A DNA stretch of 64,000 nt from Aromatoleum tolulyticum. GTDB taxonomy: Bacteria > Pseudomonadota > Gammaproteobacteria > Burkholderiales > Rhodocyclaceae. Each line of letters starts with the position of its first letter. The stretch's first letter is position 1. Where the stretch lies: contig NZ_FTMD01000005.1 of NCBI RefSeq assembly GCF_900156155.1, positions 186,001 through 250,000 on the forward strand. Direction: 5' to 3'. The position numbers were made by a program, and so were the translations under genes. Below are positions 27,523-35,723 of the stretch, piece after piece. The notes beneath the pieces are model-generated. The model saw only the letters and a program-made list of their open reading frames with translations, did no database searches and was not told the DNA's origin.

Positions 27523-28923
27523 ATGGCCAGCATCACGGAACACGAACCCCACGGAGAACACCAGACGAAGAAGGCGACGGCCAGCGGCTGGATCGGCTCG
27601 GTGCTGGAGTATTACGACTTCTTCATCTACGCGACGGCCGCATCGCTGATCTTCCCGCAGATCTTCTTCCCGGCCGCGGATCCCAAGGTCGCGATCGTCG
27701 CGTCGCTTGCCACCTATGGTGTCGGTTACGTCGCCAGGCCGATCGGCGCTTTCTTCCTCGGCCACTGGGGCGACACCCACGGCCGCAAGCAGGTCCTGCT
27801 GTTGTGCATGTTCCTGATGGGCATCTCGACGGTGGCCGTGGGTTTGCTGCCGACCTACGAGCAGGTCGGTCTCCTCGCCCCGGCGCTGCTGGTCGTGCTG
27901 CGCCTGATCCAGGGTTTCGCGGTCGCGGGCGAGATCTCGGGCGCGAGTTCGATGATCCTCGAGCATGCGCCTTTCGGTCGCCGCGGCTATTACGCGAGCT
28001 TCACGCTGCAGGGCGTGCAGGCGGGGCAGGTGCTTGCCGCCGCCGTGTTCCTGCCGCTCGCGCATTATCTGCCGACGGAGGATTTCAACTCCTGGGGTTG
28101 GCGGATTCCCTTCCTGTTGAGCTTCATCGTCATCGTCGCCGGCTACTACATCCGCCGCGAGGTCAAGGAAACGCCGGCCTTCGCGGAGGAGAGCGAGCAC
28201 GGAGAAGTGCCCAAGGCACCGGTCATCCAGGCGATCACGAATAGCTGGCGGGACATGCTGCGCGTGGTGTGCATGGCGCTGATGAATGTCATTCCGGTGG
28301 TCACGACCGTGTTCGGCGCGGCCTACGCGGTGCAGGCGGGCTACGGAATCCGCTTCGACAAGGACGTGTACCTGTGGATTCCGGTCCTCGGCAACTGCCT
28401 CGCGGTGATCGTGATCCCGTTCGTCGGCAAGCTCTCCGACCGCGTCGGCCGCCGCCCGCCGATCATCTTTGGAGCACTGGCCTCCGGGCTGCTGTCCTTT
28501 GGCTACCTCTACGCGATCAGCATCCATAACGTGCCGCTCGCGATCGCGATGTCCCTGCTGATGTGGGGCGTGGTTTATCAGGGTTACAACGCGGTGTATC
28601 CGAGCTTCTATCCCGAGCTCTTCCCGACGCGTACCCGCGTTTCCGCAATGGCGATCTCGCAGAACCTCGGCACGCTCGTCACGGCGATGCTGCCGATGGT
28701 CTTCGCCGCGGTCGCGCCTCCGGGATCGACCAACATCCCGATGGTGGTCGGCAGCATCACTCTCGCGGTGACGGTGGTGGCGGCGCTGGCCGCGTGGAGC
28801 GCGCGCGAAACCTACCGGGTGCACCTGAACGACCTTGGCCAGCCGGATGCAGTGCCGATGGACAAGGACGAATACGATCAGCTCTCCGCGCAAAGCCTCG
28901 CGGCCGCCAGGCAGGCTGCGTAA
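27523..28923 (+). CDS. MFS transporter, metabolite:H+ symporter (shikimate/dicarboxylate permease-like)
   Basis: A 466-residue, twelve-helix permease of the MHS subfamily. The start has SVLEYYDFFIYATAASLIFP, the loop after helix 2 has GHWGDTHGRKQ, and helix 4 to 5 has QGFAVAGEISGASSMILEHAP. The family includes ShiA (shikimate), KgtP and aromatic acid permeases, all proton symporters. The start is ATG 27523 after GGAGATCC. The tandem operator upstream ties it to the IclR regulator, and the hydroaromatic enzymes of the window make shikimate- or quinate-type acids the favoured cargo. A strong terminator follows. Confidence 0.88.
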   Translation: MASITEHEPHGEHQTKKATASGWIGSVLEYYDFFIYATAASLIFPQIFFPAADPKVAIVASLATYGVGYVARPIGAFFLGHWGDTHGRKQVLLLCMFLMGISTVAVGLLPTYEQVGLLAPALLVVLRLIQGFAVAGEISGASSMILEHAPFGRRGYYASFTLQGVQAGQVLAAAVFLPLAHYLPTEDFNSWGWRIPFLLSFIVIVAGYYIRREVKETPAFAEESEHGEVPKAPVIQAITNSWRDMLRVVCMALMNVIPVVTTVFGAAYAVQAGYGIRFDKDVYLWIPVLGNCLAVIVIPFVGKLSDRVGRRPPIIFGALASGLLSFGYLYAISIHNVPLAIAMSLLMWGVVYQGYNAVYPSFYPELFPTRTRVSAMAISQNLGTLVTAMLPMVFAAVAPPGSTNIPMVVGSITLAVTVVAALAAWSARETYRVHLNDLGQPDAVPMDKDEYDQLSAQSLAAARQAA

Positions 28924-28940
28924 GGGGTTGTCCGATTCCG

Positions 28941-28968
28941 GGGGAGGCCGTTGCGGTCTCCCCTTTTT
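28941..28968 (+). terminator. Rho-independent terminator after the MHS permease
   Basis: GGGGAG pairs with CTCCCC around an inner CC/GG pair and short loop, followed by TTTTT. It starts about 18 bases after the permease stop and precedes the convergent reductase gene. Confidence 0.75.
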
Positions 28969-29007
28969 CGTCGAAGCGGGGCGGAGTGTGCAGCGCCGGA
29001 CGGGGCC

Positions 29008-29919
29008 TCAAACCGGCGTCGTGCTCTCCGCTGCCCGTTCTTCGAGCAGCTTCACCAGGCTGTACAGCACGCGGTTGACCGGCGTCGCGACGCCCAGCGC
29101 CTTGCCGCGGCGCAGTACGAAGCCGTTCAGGTGGTCGATTTCGCTGCGCTTGCCGCGTGCGAGATCCTGCGCCGTGGAGGAGAACTGCGACGGCATCGTC
29201 TGCGCGATCCGCTGTACCGCTGCCCAGCAGTCGCCGGGCACCGTGATGCCCTCCGCCCACGCCAGGTCGAGGCATTCCTGCACGGCGTCGCGCATGACGT
29301 CCTCGACGGCATCCCCGGCAACGAGCCGGCCGTAGGGTAGCTGCGTGATCGCCGACAGGGCGTTGTACGCGCAGTTGAGGATCAGCTTGGCCCACAGGGC
29401 GCCGACGACGTTGTCGGAAACTTCGACGGGTATTCCGGCCGTGGTAAAGAGCTCGACGAGGCGGCCGGATGCGTCCGACGGGCCGATCACGAGTTCGCCC
29501 CGGCCGTGGTGCTTCACGTGGCCCGGGCCTGCCATCTCGGTGGCGACATAGACCACCGCGGCGCCGACCTCGCGGCCCAGCAGCGCCTGCAGCCGTTCGG
29601 CATTGTCGACGCCGTTCTGCAGGCTCAGCACGATCGCCTCGGGGGCCAGGTGCGGCGCCATCGCGATGGCGGCGTCTGCAGTGTCGGTCGACTTCACGCA
29701 GCACAGCACGAGCTGCGCGCCGCGCACGCCCTCCGCGCCGGTGCTGGCCCGCACCGGCACGCGTTCCTGGAAGTCGCGCGTGTCGAGGAGGAGTCCGTCG
29801 CGCGTCACGGCGTCCACGTGCATCGGGCGCCCGACCAGGACAACCTCGTGGCCGGCGCGCGCGAGCATGCCGCCGTAGTAGCAGCCGACCGCGCCGGCTC
29901 CCATCACTGCAATCCTCAT
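29008..29919 (-). CDS. 2-dehydropantoate 2-reductase family protein (PanE-like)
   Basis: A 303-residue NADP-dependent oxidoreductase. The N-terminal Rossmann motif is AVMGAGAVGCYYGG, followed by CVKSTDT and SLQNGVDN. The C-terminal helical domain has ALWAKLILNCAYNALSA with the catalytic Lys and SQFSSTAQDLARGKRSEIDHLNG, all typical for KPR. It reduces 2-dehydropantoate to pantoate in CoA synthesis, but many paralogues act on other 2-keto acids. ATG 29919 has GGAGAG eight bases upstream. Its position among transport genes of a catabolic regulon leaves room for a non-biosynthetic role. Confidence 0.85.
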   Translation of the reverse strand: MRIAVMGAGAVGCYYGGMLARAGHEVVLVGRPMHVDAVTRDGLLLDTRDFQERVPVRASTGAEGVRGAQLVLCCVKSTDTADAAIAMAPHLAPEAIVLSLQNGVDNAERLQALLGREVGAAVVYVATEMAGPGHVKHHGRGELVIGPSDASGRLVELFTTAGIPVEVSDNVVGALWAKLILNCAYNALSAITQLPYGRLVAGDAVEDVMRDAVQECLDLAWAEGITVPGDCWAAVQRIAQTMPSQFSSTAQDLARGKRSEIDHLNGFVLRRGKALGVATPVNRVLYSLVKLLEERAAESTTPV

Positions 29920-30181
29920 GAGCATCTCTCCGTTGTGTCGGTGGCGGTCGCGGAACGCGCGCCCGTGGGACGGCGCTCCGCGGCAAGGTGGACATGTTAG
30001 CTCCATGCCGTGCGGGGGGCACGAACCGACTGTTCGTGGCGAGACGCTAGCGGGGTCCGTGGCGAAAGCTGCATCGGCGCGTGCGGTGGATGCGGGGGAT
30101 CAGGCCTGGCAGCGGCTGCCGGAGCCGACTCCCGCCTTGCCGCGCGGCGCTTTTTTGAATGAGGAAAAGTGTTGCGTGCAG

Positions 30182-30201
30182 CAGAATCGTGTTTTAAAGT
30201 T
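30182..30201. promoter_or_regulatory. IclR-type operator upstream of the gene remnant and EamA permease
   Basis: CAGAA-TCGTG-TTTTA followed by AAGTT (30182-30201). It shares the flanks TTGCGTGCA on the left and AGTTG on the right with the site at 31355-31374, so similarity extends beyond the dyad. No second copy 33 bases away was found here. Confidence 0.5.
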
Positions 30202-30243
30202 GTGCCGGTTACAAATCGTGAATCCAGACAACAAGGAGACGCC

Positions 30244-30337
30244 ATGACCGACCGTTATGCCGCGATCGGCGAGCCCGAGCGGTTCGGGTTTGCGGCCGGA
30301 CGTCGGCCCCGTCATCGACATGTTCCGCAGCGCCTGA
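30244..30337 (+). pseudogene. Possible deletion remnant of a small catabolic gene
   Basis: AAGGAGACGCC leads into ATG 30244 and MTDRYAAIGEPERFGF, a start resembling AroE-type proteins (DRYA-x-IG-x-P). In the +1 frame from 30290 the sequence reads LRPDVGPVIDMFRSA and stops at 30337, which looks like a protein C-terminus. A start and an end in different frames, only about 90 bases apart and behind an operator and ribosome site, suggest a gene that lost its middle. The continuing frame from the ATG runs into arginine- and proline-rich, unlikely sequence to 30360. It could also be an untranslated leader. Confidence is low to moderate. Confidence 0.35.
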
Positions 30338-30338
30338 C

Positions 30339-31238
30339 GTGGCCGGGGACGCACGCGTGACCGATACGCATGTTTACCGCACGCGCGTGCTCGGCCCCTT
30401 GCTGATGTGTCTGGCCTGCCTGTGCTTTGCCGCGCTCGACACGCTGATCAAGTATCTGTCGCACCGCCTGCCGCTCACCGAAGTGATCTGGGTGCGCTAT
30501 GCGGTGCAGACGATCGCCATCGCGATCCTCTTCGTGCCGACGATGAAGGGGCGCATCCTGCGCACCTCCAATCCGCGGCTGCAGGCGCTTCGCGGCATGT
30601 GCCTGCTCGGCGCGAGCCTGTTCGTGATCAACGGGCTGTCGCGTCTGCCGCTCACCGAGACGACGGCCGTCCTCTTTCTTGCACCGCTGATCATCACGCT
30701 GCTTTCGGGGCCGGTGCTGGGCGAGCGCATCAAGCCGGTCGACTGGTTCGCGGTGATGCTCGGCTTCGCGGGCGTGCTGATCATCGTGCGTCCGGGCGGA
30801 GGGCTGTTGACCTGGGCGATCCTGTTCCCGGTCGGCACGGCCTGCTGCAATGCCGTGTACCAGATGGTGACGCGCTCCTTCCACAGTGCGGAGCATCCCG
30901 TGACGACCAACCTCTACACCGGATTGGTCGGGGTGCTCGTTCTCGCGCCGTTGATGCCTTTCGTGTGGCAGTGGCCCACCGCGGAACAATGGGGCGTGCT
31001 CGTGCTCGCCGGACTCGTCGGCGGACTCGCGCACTACATCATCACCAAGGCGCTGGAATGTTCCAGCGCGGCGGCGCTCGGGCCGTACGGCTACACCCAG
31101 CTGGTGTGGGCGGCGCTGCTCGGATTCCTTGTGTTCGGGGCTTTGCCGGACGTGGTCACCTGGTTGGGCATCGCGGTGATCGCGAGCAGCGGGCTGCTGC
31201 TGTCGATCTATCATCTGGTGGCCGCCAGGCGAAGCTGA
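30339..31238 (+). CDS. EamA/DMT family permease (IclR regulon)
   Basis: A 299-residue membrane protein with ten helices in two EamA repeats (PLLMCLACLCFAALDTLIKYL at the start; ALGPYGYTQLVWAALLGFLVFG near the end). Its start is GTG 30339, touching the stop of the upstream remnant; GTG 30357 is an alternative. It is similar in layout to the EamA protein at 20.7 kb. The single operator dyad upstream places it in the presumed IclR regulon, so it may take up or export a hydroaromatic acid or pathway intermediate. The substrate is unknown. Confidence 0.83.
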   Translation: MAGDARVTDTHVYRTRVLGPLLMCLACLCFAALDTLIKYLSHRLPLTEVIWVRYAVQTIAIAILFVPTMKGRILRTSNPRLQALRGMCLLGASLFVINGLSRLPLTETTAVLFLAPLIITLLSGPVLGERIKPVDWFAVMLGFAGVLIIVRPGGGLLTWAILFPVGTACCNAVYQMVTRSFHSAEHPVTTNLYTGLVGVLVLAPLMPFVWQWPTAEQWGVLVLAGLVGGLAHYIITKALECSSAAALGPYGYTQLVWAALLGFLVFGALPDVVTWLGIAVIASSGLLLSIYHLVAARRS

Positions 31239-31278
31239 GGTTTCAAGGTGTTTCTCCTCGCGCAGCGAATGCGCTTAG

Positions 31279-31304
31279 AACCCGCTCGTGCGGGTTCCTT
31301 TTTA
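31279..31304 (+). terminator. Rho-independent terminator after the EamA permease
   Basis: AACCCGC (31279-31285) and GCGGGTT (31290-31296) pair around a four-base loop, followed by CCTTTTT. A compact, convincing terminator about 40 bases after the EamA stop. Confidence 0.85.
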
Positions 31305-31321
31305 TAAGGGTGCTTAATTTT

Positions 31322-31374
31322 AAGAACAGGATTCTGAATAGAAGTTGCGTACAACAGAATTACGTTCTATAGTT
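31322..31374. promoter_or_regulatory. Tandem IclR-type operator upstream of the TRAP transporter
   Basis: AAGAA-CAGGA-TTCTG (31322-31336) and CAGAA-TTACG-TTCTA followed by TAGTT (31355-31374), exactly 33 bases apart. The second copy is among the best in the window. They lie about 145 to 195 bases before the DctQ start and after the EamA terminator, so they should act on the TRAP operon. Confidence 0.6.
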
Positions 31375-31516
31375 GCTGAAAGTCAGCCTACGCGATGTAC
31401 GCGCGTCTCAAGAACAAGGCAGCAAGTCCGAACGGTCCCGAAGAGGCCGAAGGCATCCCGACGGAAAGCGCGACGTTGGATGACAGTTTGCACACGATGT
31501 CCTGGAGGAGAAGTCG

Positions 31517-32119
31517 ATGAGTTCGCCTGATAGTCCCGTATCCGTCGTCACGAAAATCGTGGACGGGTACTTTCGGTTCCTGAAGTTCGTGACTGCGCTG
31601 TGTCTGGCAATCATGGTCGTGCTGGTGTTCGGGAACGTGTTCCTGCGCTATGCGTTCAACAGCGGCATCTCGGTCTCCGAGGAAGTGTCGCGCTGGTTTT
31701 TCGTGTGGATGACCTTCCTCGGCGCCCTGGTCGCGATGCGCGAGCACGGGCACCTCGGCGTGGACGCGTTCGTGATGCGCCTGTCGCCGCTGGGCAAACG
31801 CGTGTGCCTGATCATCGGGCAGGCGCTGGTCGCCTACGTCTGCTGGCTGTTGCTGGTCGGCAGCTGGGATCAGACGGTCATCAACCTCGACGTGAAGGCG
31901 CCGACTTCCGGCTGGTCCATGGGCTGGTTCTACGGCATCGGGGTCGTGTTCGCGATCACGGGCGGGCTGATCACCCTGCACAACCTCTATCGCGCGCTGT
32001 TCTGCAAGCTGGCCGAGCACGAACTCGTGCAGGTCAAGGAATCCGAGGAAATCCACGGCGAACACGCCGACACCCAGGGCGAGCCTGCGCTGCGTGCGGT
32101 GGCGGGCGGCAAGCACTGA
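31517..32119 (+). CDS. TRAP transporter small permease (DctQ type)
   Basis: A 200-residue protein with four membrane helices and the DctQ pattern (FLRYAFNSGISVSEEVSRWFFVWMTFLGALVAMREHGHLGVD). It is the small integral subunit of a tripartite ATP-independent periplasmic transporter and bridges to the large permease. ATG 31517 follows GGAGGAGAA. The large permease starts 16 bases after its stop and the binding protein follows, forming a complete dctQMP set. Tandem dyads upstream suggest IclR control. Confidence 0.9.
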   Translation: MSSPDSPVSVVTKIVDGYFRFLKFVTALCLAIMVVLVFGNVFLRYAFNSGISVSEEVSRWFFVWMTFLGALVAMREHGHLGVDAFVMRLSPLGKRVCLIIGQALVAYVCWLLLVGSWDQTVINLDVKAPTSGWSMGWFYGIGVVFAITGGLITLHNLYRALFCKLAEHELVQVKESEEIHGEHADTQGEPALRAVAGGKH

Positions 32120-32135
32120 GACAGGGAACCCCATC

Positions 32136-33416
32136 ATGACCATTACGATCTTCCTCGGATCCCTGCTCGGCGCGATGGCGCTGGGCGTTCCCATCGCCTT
32201 CGCGCTGCTGATCTGCGGTGTTGCCCTGATGTACCACCTCGACATGTTCGACGCGCAGATCATCGCGCAGAACGTGATCAACGGCGCCGACAGCTTTCCG
32301 CTGATGGCCGTGCCCTTCTTCCTGCTCGCCGGCGAGATCATGAACGCGGGCGGCCTGTCGAAGCGCATCGTCAATATCGCGCTCGCGATGGTCGGCCACG
32401 TGCATGGCGGCCTCGGCTATGTCGCGATCCTGGCGTCCTGCCTCCTGGCTTCGCTGTCGGGTTCGGCGGTTGCGGATTCGGCCGCGCTGGCTGCGCTGCT
32501 CGTGCCGATGATGACCGCGGCCGGGCACAACAAGGAGCGCTCCTGCGGCCTGATCGCTGCGGGCGGAATCATCGCCCCGATCATCCCGCCCAGCATCGGT
32601 TTCGTGATCTTCGGCGTCGCGAGCGGCCTGTCGATCTCCAAGCTCTTCCTCGCCGGTATTTTCCCCGGCGTGATGATGGGTATCGGCCTTGCCATCGCCT
32701 GGTGGATCGTTGCCCGTCAGGAGAACGTCAAGCCCATGCCGCGCAAGTCGGCGAAGGAAATCGTCGCGACGATGATCGACGGCGCGTGGGCGATGATGCT
32801 GCCGGTGATCATCATCGTCGGCCTGAAGTTCGGTGTGTTCACGCCGACCGAGGCGGCGGTGGTGGCTGCGGTTTATTCGCTGATCATCGCGGTGTTCGTC
32901 TACAAGGAACTGAAGCCGAAGGACGTCTATGCGGTGTTCGTGCAGGCCGCGACGACCACGGCGGTGGTGATGTTCCTAGTCGCCGCCGCGATGGTGTCGG
33001 CATGGCTGATCACGGTCGCCGACCTGCCGGGCGAGCTCATCGCGCTGCTCGAGCCCTTCATGGACAACCCGACGCTGCTGCTGATCGTGATCATGCTGGT
33101 CGTGGTCGCCGTCGGCACCGCGATGGACATGACGCCGACCATCCTGATCCTGACGCCGGTGCTGATGCCGGTGGTGAAGCAGGCCGGCATCGACCCGATC
33201 TACTTCGGCGTGCTGTTCATCATGAACAACGCGATCGGCCTGATCACGCCGCCGGTGGGCACGGTGCTCAACGTCGTCGCCGGCGTCGGCAAGATCAGCA
33301 TCAGCGACCTCATGCGCGGCGTGTGGCCCTTCCTCATCGCGCAGCTGGCCGTGCTCTTCTCGCTGGTGATGTTCCCGGTGCTCGTCACCGGTCCGGCGAA
33401 GTGGTTCGCAAGCTGA
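32136..33416 (+). CDS. TRAP transporter large permease (DctM type)
   Basis: A 426-residue, roughly twelve-helix DctM protein. Signatures: FFLLAGEIMNAGGLSKRIV, LSGSAVADSAALAALLVP, IIPPSIGFVIFG and the mirrored NNAIGLITPPVGTVLNV. It drives Na+-coupled uptake of an organic acid supplied by the periplasmic binding protein. It begins with MTITIFLGSLLGAMALG at ATG 32136; the longer frame from 32094 lacks a ribosome site and overlaps dctQ. Confidence 0.93.
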   Translation: MTITIFLGSLLGAMALGVPIAFALLICGVALMYHLDMFDAQIIAQNVINGADSFPLMAVPFFLLAGEIMNAGGLSKRIVNIALAMVGHVHGGLGYVAILASCLLASLSGSAVADSAALAALLVPMMTAAGHNKERSCGLIAAGGIIAPIIPPSIGFVIFGVASGLSISKLFLAGIFPGVMMGIGLAIAWWIVARQENVKPMPRKSAKEIVATMIDGAWAMMLPVIIIVGLKFGVFTPTEAAVVAAVYSLIIAVFVYKELKPKDVYAVFVQAATTTAVVMFLVAAAMVSAWLITVADLPGELIALLEPFMDNPTLLLIVIMLVVVAVGTAMDMTPTILILTPVLMPVVKQAGIDPIYFGVLFIMNNAIGLITPPVGTVLNVVAGVGKISISDLMRGVWPFLIAQLAVLFSLVMFPVLVTGPAKWFAS

Positions 33417-33515
33417 TGAACACGGGCCCGGTGGACGCCGGGCTCCCCGGATGAGCGCAGCTTCCGCGCTTTGAAACAGGAAGTCTTTCTTTCGCACGCA
33501 GGACTAGGAGACAAA

Positions 33516-34535
33516 ATGAAGACTCAAATGAAGAAACTGGTGGCGGGTGTCCTCGGCTCGGTTGCGGTGCTGTCGACGGGTGTCATGTTTTCGGCGGATG
33601 CCGCGGCGCGCGACCTGAAGCTGGCGATGCAGACCAATCCGGGCACGGCGCAGTATGACGGCGTCGAGAAGTTCGCTGCGCTGGTGAAGGAAAAGAGCGG
33701 CGGCAGCCTGACCGTGAAGATTTTCGGCGGCGGCGCGCTGGGCGGCGACCTGCAGGTCGTGTCCTCGCTGCAGGGCGGCACGGTCGAACTGTCGCAGATG
33801 AACGCCAGCCTGCTGAACGGCCTCGCGAAGGAATTCTCCGTCCTCGACTTCCCCTTCCTGTTCGACAACGAGAAGGAAGCGCACGCCATCATGGACGGCC
33901 CCATCGGCAAGAAGCTGATGGACAAGCTGCCGGAGAAGGGCATCGTCGGCTTGGCCTACCCGGAACTGGGCTTCCGCCACATCTCGAACAACAAGCGCCC
34001 GGTCAAGAAGGTCGAGGACCTGTCGGGTCTCAAAATTCGCGTGATCCAGACCCCGGTGTACGTCGACATGATGAACGCGCTGGGCGCGAACGCGACGCCG
34101 CTGCCGTTCCCCGAAGTCTATAACGCGCTGGAGCAGGGCGCCGTCGATGGCGCGACGAACCCGCTCGTGACCATTCCGGTGATGAAGTTCGACGAGGTGC
34201 AGAAGTTCCTGACCCTGACCCGTCACCAATACAACCCGCAGATCATCATCATGAGCAAGAAGGCCTGGGAAAAGCTGACCCCGGCCGAGCAGAAGATCAT
34301 CCAGGAATCGGCCAACGAGGCGCGCGACTTCGAGCGTCAGGTGTCGGCGAAGAAGAACGCCGAGGCGCTCGAGCACCTGAAGAAGAAGATGCAGGTCACC
34401 GAGCTCGCGCCTGAGGAAATGGCCAAGATGCGCGAGAAGGTCAAGCCCGTGATCGAGAAGTACACGAAGGAACTGGGCGAACCCTTCGTCAAGGAAGTGT
34501 ACGCGGAAGTCGCGAAGGTGCGCGGCGCCAAGTAA
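33516..34535 (+). CDS. TRAP transporter periplasmic solute-binding protein (DctP type)
   Basis: A 339-residue secreted binding protein. An N-terminal signal peptide runs to about AAA-RDLK (residues 1-29: basic start, hydrophobic core, Ala-x-Ala end). The DctP core is clear: FGGGALGGDLQVVSSLQGG, the Arg-containing KIRVIQTPVYVDMMNALGA (the Arg binds the substrate carboxylate) and EVYNALEQGAVDGATNP. It completes the dctQMP set; the ligand is probably a carboxylate. AGGAG precedes ATG 33516. A Lys- and Glu-rich C-terminal helix follows. Confidence 0.92.
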   Translation: MKTQMKKLVAGVLGSVAVLSTGVMFSADAAARDLKLAMQTNPGTAQYDGVEKFAALVKEKSGGSLTVKIFGGGALGGDLQVVSSLQGGTVELSQMNASLLNGLAKEFSVLDFPFLFDNEKEAHAIMDGPIGKKLMDKLPEKGIVGLAYPELGFRHISNNKRPVKKVEDLSGLKIRVIQTPVYVDMMNALGANATPLPFPEVYNALEQGAVDGATNPLVTIPVMKFDEVQKFLTLTRHQYNPQIIIMSKKAWEKLTPAEQKIIQESANEARDFERQVSAKKNAEALEHLKKKMQVTELAPEEMAKMREKVKPVIEKYTKELGEPFVKEVYAEVAKVRGAK

Positions 34536-34648
34536 GGCGCGTCGCTTTCGCGCAATAAGTCGCCTGGTGCGGCCACATCTACGGTGATGTGCCATACCGG
34601 GCGGCGCGATCACCATTAATGAAGCTGATATCGAGCGAGGAGTTTGGG

Positions 34649-35605
34649 ATGGTGCCATTCGTGATGCGTCTTGTTGCGGTGCTTGCCGCCGTCCTGCCGG
34701 TCGTGGCGAGCGCTGCGCAGCCGGATCCCAAGCTCACGCTCGTCGTGCCGTTCGTCGCCGGCGGCCCCACCGACAAGCTGGCGCAGCCCTTCGTCGCCGC
34801 CTTCGGGCGAGCGCTGGGCGAGCGCGTGTCGGTGAAGAACATCGGCGGCGGGGGCGGCTCGGTCGGAACGCGCGAGGTGCAGCGTGCCCGCCCTGACGGC
34901 AAGGTGTTGCTGCTCGCCAACGTCGGTCACGCCGCGGCGCCCGCACTCAACGCCAAGCTGCCCTACGATCCGCAGAAGGATTTCGAACCCGTCGGACTGA
35001 TCGCCGACGTGCCGATGACGCTCATCGCACGCCGCGATCTGCGCGCCCACAACATCGCCGAACTGCGCACGCAGATGGAGACGGGGCGGCGCAAGCTCGC
35101 CATCGGCCATGCCGGGGCGGGATCGGCGTCCCACCTGTGCAGCGTGCTGTTCGCGCGCGCGGCGGGCAAGGATCTGCCGACGCTGACGCACCCCGGCACC
35201 GCGAGTGCGATGAATGCGATGCTGAGCGACGGGCACATCGACCTCATGTGCGACCAGACCACGCATACGCTCGAGCGCATCAGGAGCGGCGAAGTGCAGG
35301 CCTTCGGCGTAACGACGGCCGAACGAGTGGCCGCGCTGCCCGACGTGCCGACGCTCGCGGAGGCGGGCCTGCCCGGCGTCGAACTCGTCGTGTGGCACGG
35401 CCTGTATGCCCCCAAGGGTACGTCGCCCGAGCTCATCGAGCGTCTCTCGACCGCCTTGCGGCAGGCCCTGCAGGACCCGGCACTGGTCGAGGCGCTGAAG
35501 GATCTCGGTGCGACCCCTGCCAAAGCGGACGACGCGACCCCGAAGGCACTGCGCGCGCGCCTTGCCGCGGACGTGGAACGCTGGAGCAAAGCCCTGAAGC
35601 AGTGA
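34649..35605 (+). CDS. Bug/TctC family periplasmic substrate-binding protein
   Basis: A 318-residue protein with a signal peptide (MRLVAVLAAVLPVVASAA region) and the Bug pattern: LTLVVPFVAGGPTDKLAQ, GGGGGSVGTREVQRARPDGK, KDFEPVGLIADVP and a C-terminal helix. Bug proteins bind carboxylates such as citrate, aromatic or nicotinic acids. No TctA/TctB membrane genes accompany it, which is common in betaproteobacteria; such orphans may act as sensors or share permeases. ATG 34649 follows GAGGAG. It lies between the TRAP set and the quinate/shikimate dehydrogenase gene, in the same direction, and may be in their operon. Confidence 0.87.
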   Translation: MVPFVMRLVAVLAAVLPVVASAAQPDPKLTLVVPFVAGGPTDKLAQPFVAAFGRALGERVSVKNIGGGGGSVGTREVQRARPDGKVLLLANVGHAAAPALNAKLPYDPQKDFEPVGLIADVPMTLIARRDLRAHNIAELRTQMETGRRKLAIGHAGAGSASHLCSVLFARAAGKDLPTLTHPGTASAMNAMLSDGHIDLMCDQTTHTLERIRSGEVQAFGVTTAERVAALPDVPTLAEAGLPGVELVVWHGLYAPKGTSPELIERLSTALRQALQDPALVEALKDLGATPAKADDATPKALRARLAADVERWSKALKQ

Positions 35606-35723
35606 CAGGCAGGGCGGCTTGCCGGGGCAGCGGTCCGTCCGCCGATCGAACATCAATTCAATAGCAGCAGCGGTGATGCGACCGACCGGTCCGCAGGGAA
35701 TGCCGCGAAAGGAGCAAGCGACA

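Larger units (their letters stand above)
29920..30338. other. 420-base region: reductase promoter, operator and gene remnant
   Basis: Between the divergent PanE-like and EamA genes. Left half: leader of the reductase and GC-rich sequence with no gene seen. Near 30139-30156 a small GC hairpin followed by a T run. Right half: one operator dyad at 30182-30201 and a short broken reading frame after a good ribosome site, each listed separately. Confidence 0.5.
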
